From: an uncultured Lachnospira sp.
Lineage (GTDB): Bacteria > Bacillota > Clostridia > Lachnospirales > Lachnospiraceae
DNA: 5,405 nt
Assembly (NCBI GenBank): GCA_900772425.1
Contig: CAAHEK010000228.1
Location: 1-5,405 of the forward strand
Direction: 5' to 3'
Part shown: one piece after another, positions 1 to 5,394 of the stretch
Layout of the letters: each line of letters starts with the position of its first letter
Numbering within the stretch: the first letter of the stretch is position 1
Translations under genes and position numbers: made by a program
The notes under the pieces: generated by a model
Database searches by the model: none
What the model saw: only the letters and a program-made list of their open reading frames with translations
Told to the model about the DNA's origin: nothing

Positions 1-709
1 CTTCAACCTCTGCCTTTACATAGTATGTACCTGCATTCTTTGGAACAACTTCATTCTTGCACTCACTATCTATATAGTAAGTATATGTAATTTGTGATTT
101 CTCATAAGAAGATGTAATATCACTATCTTCTGCTTTAATTATAACGGAAGGAGCCTTTGCTTCCTCTCCATATGTCCAATCGTCCATTGAAACACATACT
201 GTAATCAATTGTTTTGCGACTACAAAATCACACTCTGCTGTTGCAGCATTATAGTTTAATCCTTCTGCCACACTAGCCTTTAAGGTATATTCTCCTGACG
301 GAATGGTATTAAAATCTGCCTCTGTAATTGACTTGTATTCTGTATCGGCTTCACCCCGCTTCTTATAGAAATAGCTGATTATTCCATTTCCAGAATTTCC
401 TGTTACCTTTGGTGTGGAAGTTGTACCACCATATACCCAGTTGTCAAGTGTAACGGCTGGTGTAATGTCTGCTTTTATAATCGTAAAATCAGCAGTTGCG
501 GTTGCTCCACCAATTTTTACTTTTGCTGAATAAGTTCCCGCATCAGTAGGTGCTGTGGCACTCTCTGTATAGCTTGTTTTGCCACGACCAACATATGTAA
601 TCTTGCCTGCTTCTGCTTCAGTAACTGATGTAATGTTATTTTCTATTTCTGCCTTATCATAAGCACTACCTGTATAAATCATATCAGGTGCATTAAGTTT
701 TGCAGTCAA
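1..709 (-). repeat. Three Ig-like repeats of the surface protein (residues about 458-693 and beyond)
   Basis: Three related units of roughly 80-88 residues are visible. Each begins near a Tyr-Gly or Tyr-Thr-Gly motif (MIYTG at 467, NWVYGG at 547, DWTYGE at 634) and ends with a strand of the form A/S-G-x-Y followed by Lys/Ala-rich residues (514, 595, 683). Lys-Ala-Asp (536-538) and Ala-Lys-Gln (622-624) link the units. This pattern matches the MBG/YDG-like bacterial Ig-fold repeats common in secreted Firmicutes proteins. Such repeats usually serve as stalks or spacers that hold a ligand-binding tip away from the wall. The third unit is cut by the window edge and more may follow. Confidence 0.65.
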
Positions 710-2080
710 TCCTTCAGAATAATAGTCACAATTACTGTCAGAAGTACATTTTGCAGTGATTGTATTTCCGCTTACTAAATAACTCCATGTATGAGCATGT
801 TTCCATAAATATAAATACTTACTGCTTGTATCATAATTTACTATATAAGTAGAATTAACAGATGTAACCTTCGCAAGCACACTCTGGTCTGTACCTGTGG
901 TTGTAATCTGACGTTGTGTATTCGCACTTACCATATCAGCAACACCGACTTTGATAGCATTTGTTCCTGTATAATCTGTATTTAAAGTAAATTTCTGTCC
1001 TCTTCCAAGGTAAACATCATTTGTGTTACCACTAAATGTAACATTTCCAATGATACAATCAGGGTTGTTTTCTTTAACATAAACACCATACTTACTTCCA
1101 GAAATTGTACCGCCAGTAATCTTCACTACTCCAGCTTCCTTGCTACGAATAGCACCTCCATTCGGTGCTGAAACTGTACCGCCAGTCATATAAACATTAC
1201 CATTTACAACAGCATCATTTGTACCTTCTACATTTGTTATTTTAGTAGTACCTTGAATGTACAATGTTCCGTTATTGCTAAATACCTGTCCCTCACTTCC
1301 AGTAGCACTGTAATTTCCACTCTGCAGATACATAACTCCATTGTTACCAATTACAGGGTATGTATTTGATAAACCCGTAATAGTCACATTATTAAGATAT
1401 GTCACAGAGCCCCTATAAGTCATTAAAGCATTCGCACCACCTGTTTCATTTATCGTATGTCCATTGCCATTGATAGTCAAATTACTGCAAGCTACTATCA
1501 TTCTTATAAAAGCACTTTCTGAGGTTGTTGCTGTAATATCCCCATCAATATTTAATGTAACCGCATCCTTTGTTTCTATAACAATTGAATTATAACTCGA
1601 ATAATATGTTCCACCTGATAAGGTATAAGTTCCACCTGAATTAATATAATAGTCGTTAGAACTTACTGAACTTGGTGTGATTATGGCTGTCGTTTCCTCC
1701 GTCATTCCATTGAAATACTCAAACAGTGCCTCCAGCTTTTCTGTATCAAGCTGTCCCTGCTCCTCGTCTGTGAGCTTATCTATCTCCTCTGCGATAGACT
1801 GTGCTTCGTTATACACATCAAGCTGTGCCTGGTTTAAGGTACTACCCTCTACGGTTGTGACGTCTGCCATTGCTTGAAATTCTTCTACGGTTGGCAGGGC
1901 TTTGATACGGGAATGTAAGGCTTCTATTGACTCGCTGTCAACATTATACACCTGTGTTTCTTCGCTCACAGTATCTGTATTCTTTTCTTCTGCAAACGAG
2001 GTCATTGGTGTCATTGTAAAGACCATCGTTGCCGCAAGAAATGCCGCAAATACTCTTTGCTTAATGCTCTTTCTTTCCAT
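1..2080 (-). CDS. Large secreted surface protein, beta-helix plus Ig-like repeats, C-terminus beyond window
   Basis: The frame is open from the ATG at 2080 to the window edge (693 codons, no stop or frameshift). An AGGAGG four bases upstream supports this start. Residues 1-30 are a signal peptide: basic start (RK, KQR), hydrophobic core, and probable cleavage after S-F-A30. Residues 31-133 are acidic and helical. Residues about 144-360 carry beta-helix-like repeats with S/T-G-G-T turns at 148, 155, 299 and 322, plus Asn/Thr-rich strands such as NLTING. Residues 426-453 form a linker with HAHTW and Cys445-x5-Cys451. From about 458 there are Ig-like repeats, with W-x-Y-G at 548 and 635 and A/S-G-x-Y at 514, 595 and 683. 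This layout is typical of adhesin-like or glycan-contacting surface proteins of gut clostridia; that role is inference. No catalytic motif is visible. Any sortase or other wall anchor would lie off the left edge. The gene appears to be its own transcription unit. Confidence 0.88.
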   Translation of the reverse strand, partial: MERKSIKQRVFAAFLAATMVFTMTPMTSFAEEKNTDTVSEETQVYNVDSESIEALHSRIKALPTVEEFQAMADVTTVEGSTLNQAQLDVYNEAQSIAEEIDKLTDEEQGQLDTEKLEALFEYFNGMTEETTAIITPSSVSSNDYYINSGGTYTLSGGTYYSSYNSIVIETKDAVTLNIDGDITATTSESAFIRMIVACSNLTINGNGHTINETGGANALMTYRGSVTYLNNVTITGLSNTYPVIGNNGVMYLQSGNYSATGSEGQVFSNNGTLYIQGTTKITNVEGTNDAVVNGNVYMTGGTVSAPNGGAIRSKEAGVVKITGGTISGSKYGVYVKENNPDCIIGNVTFSGNTNDVYLGRGQKFTLNTDYTGTNAIKVGVADMVSANTQRQITTTGTDQSVLAKVTSVNSTYIVNYDTSSKYLYLWKHAHTWSYLVSGNTITAKCTSDSNCDYYSEGLTAKLNAPDMIYTGSAYDKAEIENNITSVTEAEAGKITYVGRGKTSYTESATAPTDAGTYSAKVKIGGATATADFTIIKADITPAVTLDNWVYGGTTSTPKVTGNSGNGIISYFYKKRGEADTEYKSITEADFNTIPSGEYTLKASVAEGLNYNAATAECDFVVAKQLITVCVSMDDWTYGEEAKAPSVIIKAEDSDITSSYEKSQITYTYYIDSECKNEVVPKNAGTYYVKAEVE
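1001..1651 (-). repeat. Beta-helix-like repeat region of the surface protein (residues about 144-360)
   Basis: Short strands rich in Thr, Asn, Gly and Val recur with S/T-G-G-T-[YVI] turns. The clearest pair, TGGTVS at 299 and TGGTIS at 322, is 23 residues apart, about one coil of a right-handed beta-helix. The two copies also share the 12-base string ACTGGCGGTACA (minus strand; 1175-1186 and 1106-1117). SGGTYT and SGGTYY at 148 and 155 are a shorter local duplication. No polysaccharide-lyase active-site signature is apparent, so a structural or binding role is more likely than an enzyme. Region boundaries are approximate. Confidence 0.6.
1991..2080 (-). other. Signal peptide of the surface protein
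   Basis: Residues 1-30 have an n-region with E2-R3-K4 and K7-Q8-R9, a hydrophobic core around residues 10-23, and a c-region ending T-S-F-A30 before E31-E32. The small residues at -3 and -1 (S28, A30) fit type I signal peptidase. There is no lipobox cysteine, so this is a Sec-exported protein and not a lipoprotein. Confidence 0.85.
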
Positions 2081-2084
2081 ATAT

Positions 2085-2090
2085 CCTCCT
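2085..2090 (-). promoter_or_regulatory. Ribosome binding site of the surface protein
   Basis: A full AGGAGG, within AAAGGAGG, lies four bases before the ATG at 2080. It fixes the start of a gene whose 3' end is outside the window and shows that this ATG is the real start and not an internal methionine. Confidence 0.85.
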
Positions 2091-2135
2091 TTCTTTCAAT
2101 ATCTGTACTGGTACTTTGTCAATTAATGTAATACC

Positions 2136-2144
2136 ATTGTAACA
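2136..2144 (-). promoter_or_regulatory. Candidate extended -10 element for the surface protein
   Basis: The minus strand reads TGTTACAAT, an extended -10 (TG-n then TACAAT, 5 of 6 to TATAAT). No good -35 is found 16-18 bases upstream, which extended -10 promoters can tolerate. A start here would give a leader of roughly 50 bases. I cannot choose between this element and the one at 2219-2247 from sequence alone. Confidence 0.3.
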
Positions 2145-2218
2145 TATCAGCCGCACCAAAATCACCACAAATCGAATTATTTTTGGTTTTTTTTATTTTC
2201 CATATTTTGTACAAATTT

Positions 2219-2247
2219 ACTATATACTTATAGGACACATTTACCAA
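2219..2247 (-). promoter_or_regulatory. Candidate sigma-A promoter for the surface protein
   Basis: On the minus strand a -35-like TTGGTA (2242-2247, 4 of 6 to consensus) is followed 17 bases later by a -10-like TATAGT (2219-2224, 5 of 6). The start would leave a leader of roughly 130 bases before the ATG at 2080. The region is very AT-rich, so chance matches are likely. A second candidate lies closer to the gene. Confidence 0.35.
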
Positions 2248-2280
2248 TTTTTATTATTAAAGCATGCTGAGTTGGTCAAA
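2240..2280. repeat. Imperfect inverted repeat overlapping a candidate -35
   Basis: Plus-strand TTTACCAA (2240-2247) is complementary to TTGGTCAAA (2272-2280) with one bulged base, separated by 24 bases that include the palindrome AGCATGCT. No U-tract follows on either strand, so it does not look like a terminator. Its overlap with the candidate -35 (2242-2247) would suit an operator, but this is weak. Confidence 0.25.
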
Positions 2281-2383
2281 TAGCAGCTTATTCATATATA
2301 TATATTTTACAAACTATTTGTATTCTTTATTAAAGCAAATCTCATAAGTCAATTATTGGATGTTATATCTTTTCATATTTTCT

Positions 2384-3148
2384 TTATTTTTCAACAAATT
2401 CAGAACCATTAAAAATGAATTCAATCTGCTGATTACTATCATTATATAATTCGCAAAAATGAGTAAAATCATGTACAGAATATTTATCAAGTTTACTTGT
2501 AGATATTCTTTGAATACCAAAATAAACATTATCTTTACCATATTGATTGTAATATTTACCCATTAATGCTTGATATTCTTTAGATTTTCCTATAGCTCTT
2601 ATAGCATCAGTTGATTTTACCCAATAACTTTCATTCAAATCAATAGAACCATCTGATTTATATACAATATGATCTTCCTGAGGAGTATCAGGCTCCGGAC
2701 TTGGTTCCGGTGATGGGCTTGGTTCCGGTTCCGGTGATGGCTCAGGAGACGGTGTTGCTGGCGCCTCTGTATCAGGCTCATTATAATTCTGCTGTGAATT
2801 GTTGCTGTTATTATTACCTGCTGAAGCATCATTTTCCGCAACATTATTCTCTTCTGCTTTTGCTTCCTCTGTAACATTCTCACCGGCTTTTTCTGTAGCA
2901 TCTTCTGTCACATTTTCCGTTGATAATTCAGCAGCTTTACTTCCTTCTGTGCTCTTATTTGTCTGTGTTTCTTTAACAGTAGTTGTTTCAACAGCCACAT
3001 TTTTATCATTTTCTGTTTCATTACTGCTCTTATTATTTTTGCTGTTAACTCCTATAACAATACCAACTATACATAATACTACAACAATGGCACTTACTAT
3101 CCCGATTATAGCCATTTTGGAATTCAGCTTTCCAAATAACTTTTGCAT
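2384..3148 (-). CDS. Membrane-anchored extracytoplasmic protein with Pro/Glu-rich linker, unknown C-terminal domain
   Basis: This is a 254-residue protein whose start is fixed by AGGAGG seven bases upstream. Residues 1-11 are basic (K3, K7, K11), then 12-34 form one hydrophobic helix. Cys26 sits inside the helix without a lipobox, so this is a signal anchor and not a lipoprotein. Residues 35-124 are low-complexity, rich in Glu, Asn, Thr and Ala, and contain a 12-residue near-duplication beginning ENVTED (78) and ENVTEE (90). Residues 133-153 are a Pro-Ser-Glu repeat that would span the cell wall. Residues 160-254 look folded, with many aromatics and mixed charge (ESYW at 173, YYNQYGKDNVYFG around 199-211, HDFTHF at 226). 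I do not recognise this domain. The likely topology is N-terminus inside and C-terminal domain outside, so a wall-associated sensing or binding role is possible but unproven. It has its own upstream regulatory region and a terminator separates it from the preceding gene. Confidence 0.88.
   Translation of the reverse strand: MQKLFGKLNSKMAIIGIVSAIVVVLCIVGIVIGVNSKNNKSSNETENDKNVAVETTTVKETQTNKSTEGSKAAELSTENVTEDATEKAGENVTEEAKAEENNVAENDASAGNNNSNNSQQNYNEPDTEAPATPSPEPSPEPEPSPSPEPSPEPDTPQEDHIVYKSDGSIDLNESYWVKSTDAIRAIGKSKEYQALMGKYYNQYGKDNVYFGIQRISTSKLDKYSVHDFTHFCELYNDSNQQIEFIFNGSEFVEK
2690..2752 (-). repeat. Tandem Pro-Ser-Glu coding repeat in the anchored protein
   Basis: Residues 133-153 alternate Pro with Ser or Glu in PSPEP units. 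At DNA level the plus strand shows imperfect copies of GGTTCCGGTGATGG with variants such as GGCTCAGGAGACGG. This is locally more GC-rich than the surrounding gene. Such tracts change length by slippage, and here they would set how far the C-terminal domain reaches through the wall. Confidence 0.75.
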
Positions 3149-3155
3149 CTTTTGT

Positions 3156-3161
3156 CCTCCT
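3156..3161 (-). promoter_or_regulatory. Ribosome binding site of the anchored protein
   Basis: AGGAGG lies seven bases before the ATG at 3148, which is ideal spacing for a Firmicute and supports this start. Confidence 0.85.
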
Positions 3162-3200
3162 ATATTTGACTACATTTTGGATTAATATACAGTACTGCTA

Positions 3201-3230
3201 AATATAGCGAGCCTTGATTTTCACTATATT
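3201..3230. promoter_or_regulatory. 10-base inverted repeat upstream of the anchored-protein gene, operator-like
   Basis: Plus-strand AATATAGCGA (3201-3210) and TCACTATATT (3221-3230) are complementary at 9 of 10 positions with a 10-base spacer. The centre-to-centre distance of 20 bases is about two DNA turns, as expected for a dimeric regulator. The site lies at or just after the start expected from the TTGACA at 3257-3262, a normal place for a repressor operator. In minus-strand RNA the single mismatch becomes a G-U pair, so a leader hairpin is the alternative reading. Confidence 0.45.
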
Positions 3231-3231
3231 G

Positions 3232-3262
3232 CTCATAGGATATACCCCCCCGAGATTGTCAA
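3232..3262 (-). promoter_or_regulatory. Candidate promoter of the anchored-protein gene, with seven-G spacer
   Basis: The minus strand has a perfect -35 TTGACA at 3257-3262. The best -10 is TATGAG (3232-3237), at an unusually long 19-base spacing; at 17 bases only CCTATG is found. The spacer contains a run of seven G (3245-3251) followed by TATA. Suboptimal spacing is typical of promoters that need an activator, for example MerR-type ones, but the spacer here has no clear dyad. The leader would be about 75 bases. Confidence 0.4.
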
Positions 3263-3274
3263 GTATTAGTATGC

Positions 3275-3300
3275 ATTGTAAATTTTAGTTGTAAGTTTTA
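3275..3300 (-). repeat. Tandem 13-base direct repeat just upstream of TTGACA
   Basis: Two adjoining copies on the minus strand, TAAAACTTACAAC and TAAAATTTACAAT, match at 11 of 13 positions. This places TTACAA-N7-TTACAA (plus-strand TTGTAA at 3289-3294 and 3276-3281) with the nearer copy 12 bases above the -35. Head-to-tail sites at this position are how many response regulators activate transcription. Chance similarity in AT-rich DNA is possible. Confidence 0.4.
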
Positions 3301-3324
3301 GTAAATTAATTTTTTACAGATATG

Positions 3325-3338
3325 CAGATTTAAGTCTG
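3325..3338. repeat. 14-base near-palindrome
   Basis: CAGATTTAAGTCTG pairs with itself at all positions but one (T opposite G). It lies between the terminator and the tandem repeat, about 65 bases upstream of the TTGACA. It could be another protein site, but nothing else supports that. Confidence 0.25.
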
Positions 3339-3358
3339 TCTAATTCATATTCACAAAC

Positions 3359-3417
3359 AAAAACCACAGATACATTTCCAATCATAAATTGAAAATTGAT
3401 ATGTACCTGTGGTTTTT
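3359..3417 (-). terminator. Long stem-loop terminator after the membrane-protein gene, possibly bidirectional
   Basis: Plus-strand AAAAACCACAGATACAT (3359-3375) and ATGTACCTGTGGTTTTT (3401-3417) are complementary at 16 of 17 positions around a 25-base loop. In minus-strand RNA the one mismatch is a G-U pair and the stem ends in a U-tract, so it suits transcripts arriving from the gene ending at 3481, 64 bases upstream. The A-tract on the other arm means it could also stop plus-strand transcription. It separates the GntR operon from the anchored-protein gene. Confidence 0.75.
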
Positions 3418-3430
3418 ATATATTATAATT

Positions 3431-3476
3431 CATGTTTTACATTACCAGTTTCTGCTCATCATATAATTAAAACATG
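3431..3476 (-). repeat. Inverted repeat directly after the membrane-protein stop codon
   Basis: CATGTTTTA (3431-3439) and TAAAACATG (3468-3476) are perfect complements with a 28-base loop. The right arm begins within five bases of the stop codon at 3481. The stem is AT-rich and has no U-tract of its own, so it may protect the mRNA 3' end or assist the stronger terminator that follows. It is not a convincing terminator by itself. Confidence 0.4.
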
Positions 3477-3480
3477 CTCT

Positions 3481-4890
3481 CTATGGAATTCGTTTCAGCA
3501 AATCCTCGTAAACCCGCTCTATTTCTCCTTCATTCTTTGAATTAACAAATATAGTTTCCCTGTTTGTCTTTATCTCTAGAATTGGTGAATATCCCTCAAA
3601 TATATACATTTCGCACTTTCCATAGGTGTTTCCTTTGAAATGACCTACAAGATATTCATCTGTGGCGCCGCCGTTTATTTTACTGAAGCCGTCAGTAGGA
3701 AGTTTATCTATAAGCTCTATTTTTTCAATATTCTTGGCATTAATTTCACTTGTATACCCGGCAGCCGAGATTGTTATATTATCCTCCTGCATATTTATAT
3801 CTATCCGTACATTCATAAAAGGAATCAGTACAACAACTGTAGCTGCTATCGCAGCTGCTGTAATAATACTCACTATAGCAGTACATAGCTTTGCACCAAA
3901 TGTCGCATAATTCATTGCATAATTTCCTGACTGTAGCTTATTTGGCACAAATACGTGTTTATCATTTGGATTATAATAAAATCCCGTTTTCCAATATTCA
4001 TCATCATCCACATATACAGGACTGTCATCTATGTCTAAAAGCTCTTTCTTCCTGCGGTTTGCAATAACAAATAATATAAGAAATGCTGCCGCAGAGAAAA
4101 ACTGTATAAAGCCGTAGACATACATTGCTACAGAATAAAATACACCCGATATCAATACATCTATTGCCAGAAAATCCCAGGCAAATGCATTTATTGCACT
4201 TAACAACACAAGTCCAAGTCCTTTGTACTTTTTCATTTCATTATTAATAACCTGATTAATTGTTGTGTTTTCACTATATACCGCTTTTTCACTTTTATTT
4301 ACATAGACATGGAAAATCAGGGCAATTAATGAGACAAGTACTGTGCAAAGAAAAAATACCCCGGTAATAGAAAAATAACTCTTATCCGTTCTAAATAAAA
4401 AAGGAATTAAACATACAGTTTCCAGCGCTATAATAATTGCATGATATTTATAACTTATTACAGTTTTACCCGACTGGCTTAACACATTGGTATCAATATA
4501 CTTTTTCTTTTTTTGTGCCTCAATAACCCAGCCATTCTTTATCTTACAATTATACATTTTACGATGCTGTGAGATAATCATATACTCAACGCCTGCTAAA
4601 TATATAATCAGCCATATTGTCAACGCAACAACAAATATAATTATGCTCCAGAAATTAAGCAGACATATTACAACCGATATTATGCCGTTAATCATCTGAA
4701 AACGGTTCATATGCTTTTTACCCGTATTTACCATACGGACAACTTCCTCATCATTTGCATTTTCTGATGGTATATGAACTCCCAATACCATGCCATTACT
4801 ATATTTGTAATTGGATTCAAGTGTAAATTTCATCACTAAAACCACCATTAAATTTGTAAATAAAAATAAAATAAACATACAAATTTCCAT
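3481..4890 (-). CDS. Polytopic membrane protein, DUF1648/DUF5808-type with C-terminal bacterial PH-like domain
   Basis: This is a 469-residue protein with about eight membrane helices (near 5-22, 67-83, 84-106, 150-166, 173-196, 225-246, 250-277, 336-357). After helix 1, residues 36-43 (LGVHIPSE) resemble the GVRIPE signature of DUF1648/DUF5808 proteins. Residues 295-328 (DDDEYWKTGFYYNPND, then VFVPNK and MNYA) are a good DUF5808 motif. Residues 360-469 lie beyond the last helix and look like a bPH_5-type PH domain with strands such as NITISAAGY, YLVGHFKGNTYGKCEMY and TIFVNSK. Family members often sit beside YtrA-type GntR regulators, as here; their biochemical role is not established, though SdpI-related DUF1648 proteins give immunity to a killing peptide. 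The start at 4890 is chosen because GAGGG lies five bases before it. An in-frame ATG at 4902 would add four residues but lacks a good site. The gene is probably cotranscribed with the upstream GntR gene. Confidence 0.87.
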   Translation of the reverse strand: MEICMFILFLFTNLMVVLVMKFTLESNYKYSNGMVLGVHIPSENANDEEVVRMVNTGKKHMNRFQMINGIISVVICLLNFWSIIIFVVALTIWLIIYLAGVEYMIISQHRKMYNCKIKNGWVIEAQKKKKYIDTNVLSQSGKTVISYKYHAIIIALETVCLIPFLFRTDKSYFSITGVFFLCTVLVSLIALIFHVYVNKSEKAVYSENTTINQVINNEMKKYKGLGLVLLSAINAFAWDFLAIDVLISGVFYSVAMYVYGFIQFFSAAAFLILFVIANRRKKELLDIDDSPVYVDDDEYWKTGFYYNPNDKHVFVPNKLQSGNYAMNYATFGAKLCTAIVSIITAAAIAATVVVLIPFMNVRIDINMQEDNITISAAGYTSEINAKNIEKIELIDKLPTDGFSKINGGATDEYLVGHFKGNTYGKCEMYIFEGYSPILEIKTNRETIFVNSKNEGEIERVYEDLLKRIP

Positions 4891-5007
4891 AATATCCCTC
4901 ATTTCTGCTTTTTAATAAGCAATCTGTACAACACGCATTTAGATATATCTTTCAGATAAAATGTTTCTATATGCTCTACTGAGCAATCAGTTTATATGTA
5001 ATGTAAC
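4891..5007 (-). other. Gap between the GntR and membrane-protein genes
   Basis: No gene is seen in these 117 bases. They contain the 10-base palindrome AGATATATCT (4941-4950), a short hairpin TATCT-ttc-AGATA overlapping it (4946-4958), and a 5-bp stem TGCTC/GAGCA with a four-base loop (4972-4985). None is followed by a U-tract, so I see no terminator, and cotranscription of the two genes is plausible. No convincing promoter is present. Confidence 0.5.
4896..4900 (-). promoter_or_regulatory. Ribosome binding site deciding the membrane-protein start
   Basis: GAGGG lies five bases before the ATG at 4890. The same bases overlap the alternative ATG at 4900-4902 (ATGAGGG), whose own upstream sequence (AAAAGCAGAA) is a poor Shine-Dalgarno match. 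This favours the shorter protein. Confidence 0.6.
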
Positions 5008-5394
5008 TTACATGCTTACACATGGCTGCATTTTTGAATATATATCCTCGCACATCTTTAAAAATTCTTTCTTACCCATTCCTGTGACACTTGCCTCTGC
5101 CGATAAAAGTTCAAGCTCTGATTCAAGTTTTTCCCTGAATTCCGCATTCATATTTATATTATCAGATACAAATGCCCCCTGCCTTCTGTCTGTCTTTATA
5201 TAGCCTTCTGCCTTCAATATCTGATATGTTTTATTAACGGTCATTGAATTAACTCCGGCTTCATCAGCGAGCTGTCTGACAGTAGGTAATTTCTCGCCAA
5301 GCTTTAACTCTCCTCTTCCTATTCCTTTGACTATCTGATTGCGTAACTGCACATAAATAGGAGTATCACTTTCCATATCCAGCTCAATAATCAT
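5008..5394 (-). CDS. GntR-family transcriptional regulator, YtrA subfamily
   Basis: This is a 128-residue cytoplasmic DNA-binding protein. Residues 12-78 form the winged helix: PIYVQLRNQIVKGI opens the fold, LPTVRQLADEAGVN (36-49) covers the first helices of the HTH, SMTVNKTYQILKAEGYI (50-66) holds the recognition helix, and RRQGAFV (70-76) is the wing. Residues 83-122 are a short helical tail (FREKLESELELL, then KKEFLKMCEDIYSKM). The length and small tail are typical of the YtrA subfamily, which has no large effector domain and dimerises through these helices. YtrA-type repressors usually control their own operon, often with membrane proteins or ABC transporters, so the downstream membrane protein is the likely target. 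Only 11 bases upstream of the ATG are in the window, so the promoter, operator and full ribosome binding site cannot be judged. No internal start has a better site. Confidence 0.93.
   Translation of the reverse strand: MIIELDMESDTPIYVQLRNQIVKGIGRGELKLGEKLPTVRQLADEAGVNSMTVNKTYQILKAEGYIKTDRRQGAFVSDNINMNAEFREKLESELELLSAEASVTGMGKKEFLKMCEDIYSKMQPCVSM

Larger units (their letters stand above)
2081..2383. other. Gene-free spacer, AT-rich, upstream of the surface protein
   Basis: This stretch of 303 bases has no credible ORF on either strand. It holds an (AT)6 run at 2294-2305, two copies of TTATTAAAGCA (plus strand) at 2254-2264 and 2327-2337, the 8-base palindrome AGCATGCT at 2261-2268, and the promoter candidates and inverted repeat listed separately. 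I find no GC-rich hairpin followed by a U-tract after the stop codon at 2384, so termination of the preceding gene is unexplained and some read-through is possible. Confidence 0.6.

Noticed and set aside
1001..1651. Polysaccharide lyase or other beta-helix enzyme
   Set aside because: The repeats fit a beta-helix scaffold, but I could not find a catalytic motif, so no enzymatic function is claimed.
2117..2122. Perfect TTGACA (minus strand) 37 bases before the surface-protein ATG
   Set aside because: At 17 bases downstream there is only TTGAAA as a -10, and transcription would start within or after the ribosome binding site. It is probably chance.
1677..2126. Two plus-strand open frames opposite the surface-protein N-terminus
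   Set aside because: They lie antisense to a well-supported gene with signal peptide and ribosome binding site, and have Ser/Val-rich shadow composition and no start signal.
2294..2305. (AT)6 run as a phase-variation repeat
   Set aside because: It is too short, in AT-rich intergenic DNA, and lies well away from the better promoter elements.
2799..3185. Plus-strand open frame of 128 codons rich in Ser, Leu and Val
   Set aside because: It is the antisense of the Glu/Asn/Thr-rich linker and TM helix of the anchored protein. It has no ribosome binding site, and its composition is just the complement of the low-complexity coding.
3241..3262. CsoR-like operator (GGGG-TAT arm beside TTGACA)
   Set aside because: Only one arm is present. 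The opposite ATACCCC-like arm is replaced by ATCTC, and no metal or sulfur gene is nearby.
4961..5203. Plus-strand 80-codon frame opposite the GntR gene
   Set aside because: It is antisense to a clear winged-helix coding region and has no ribosome binding site or recognisable content.
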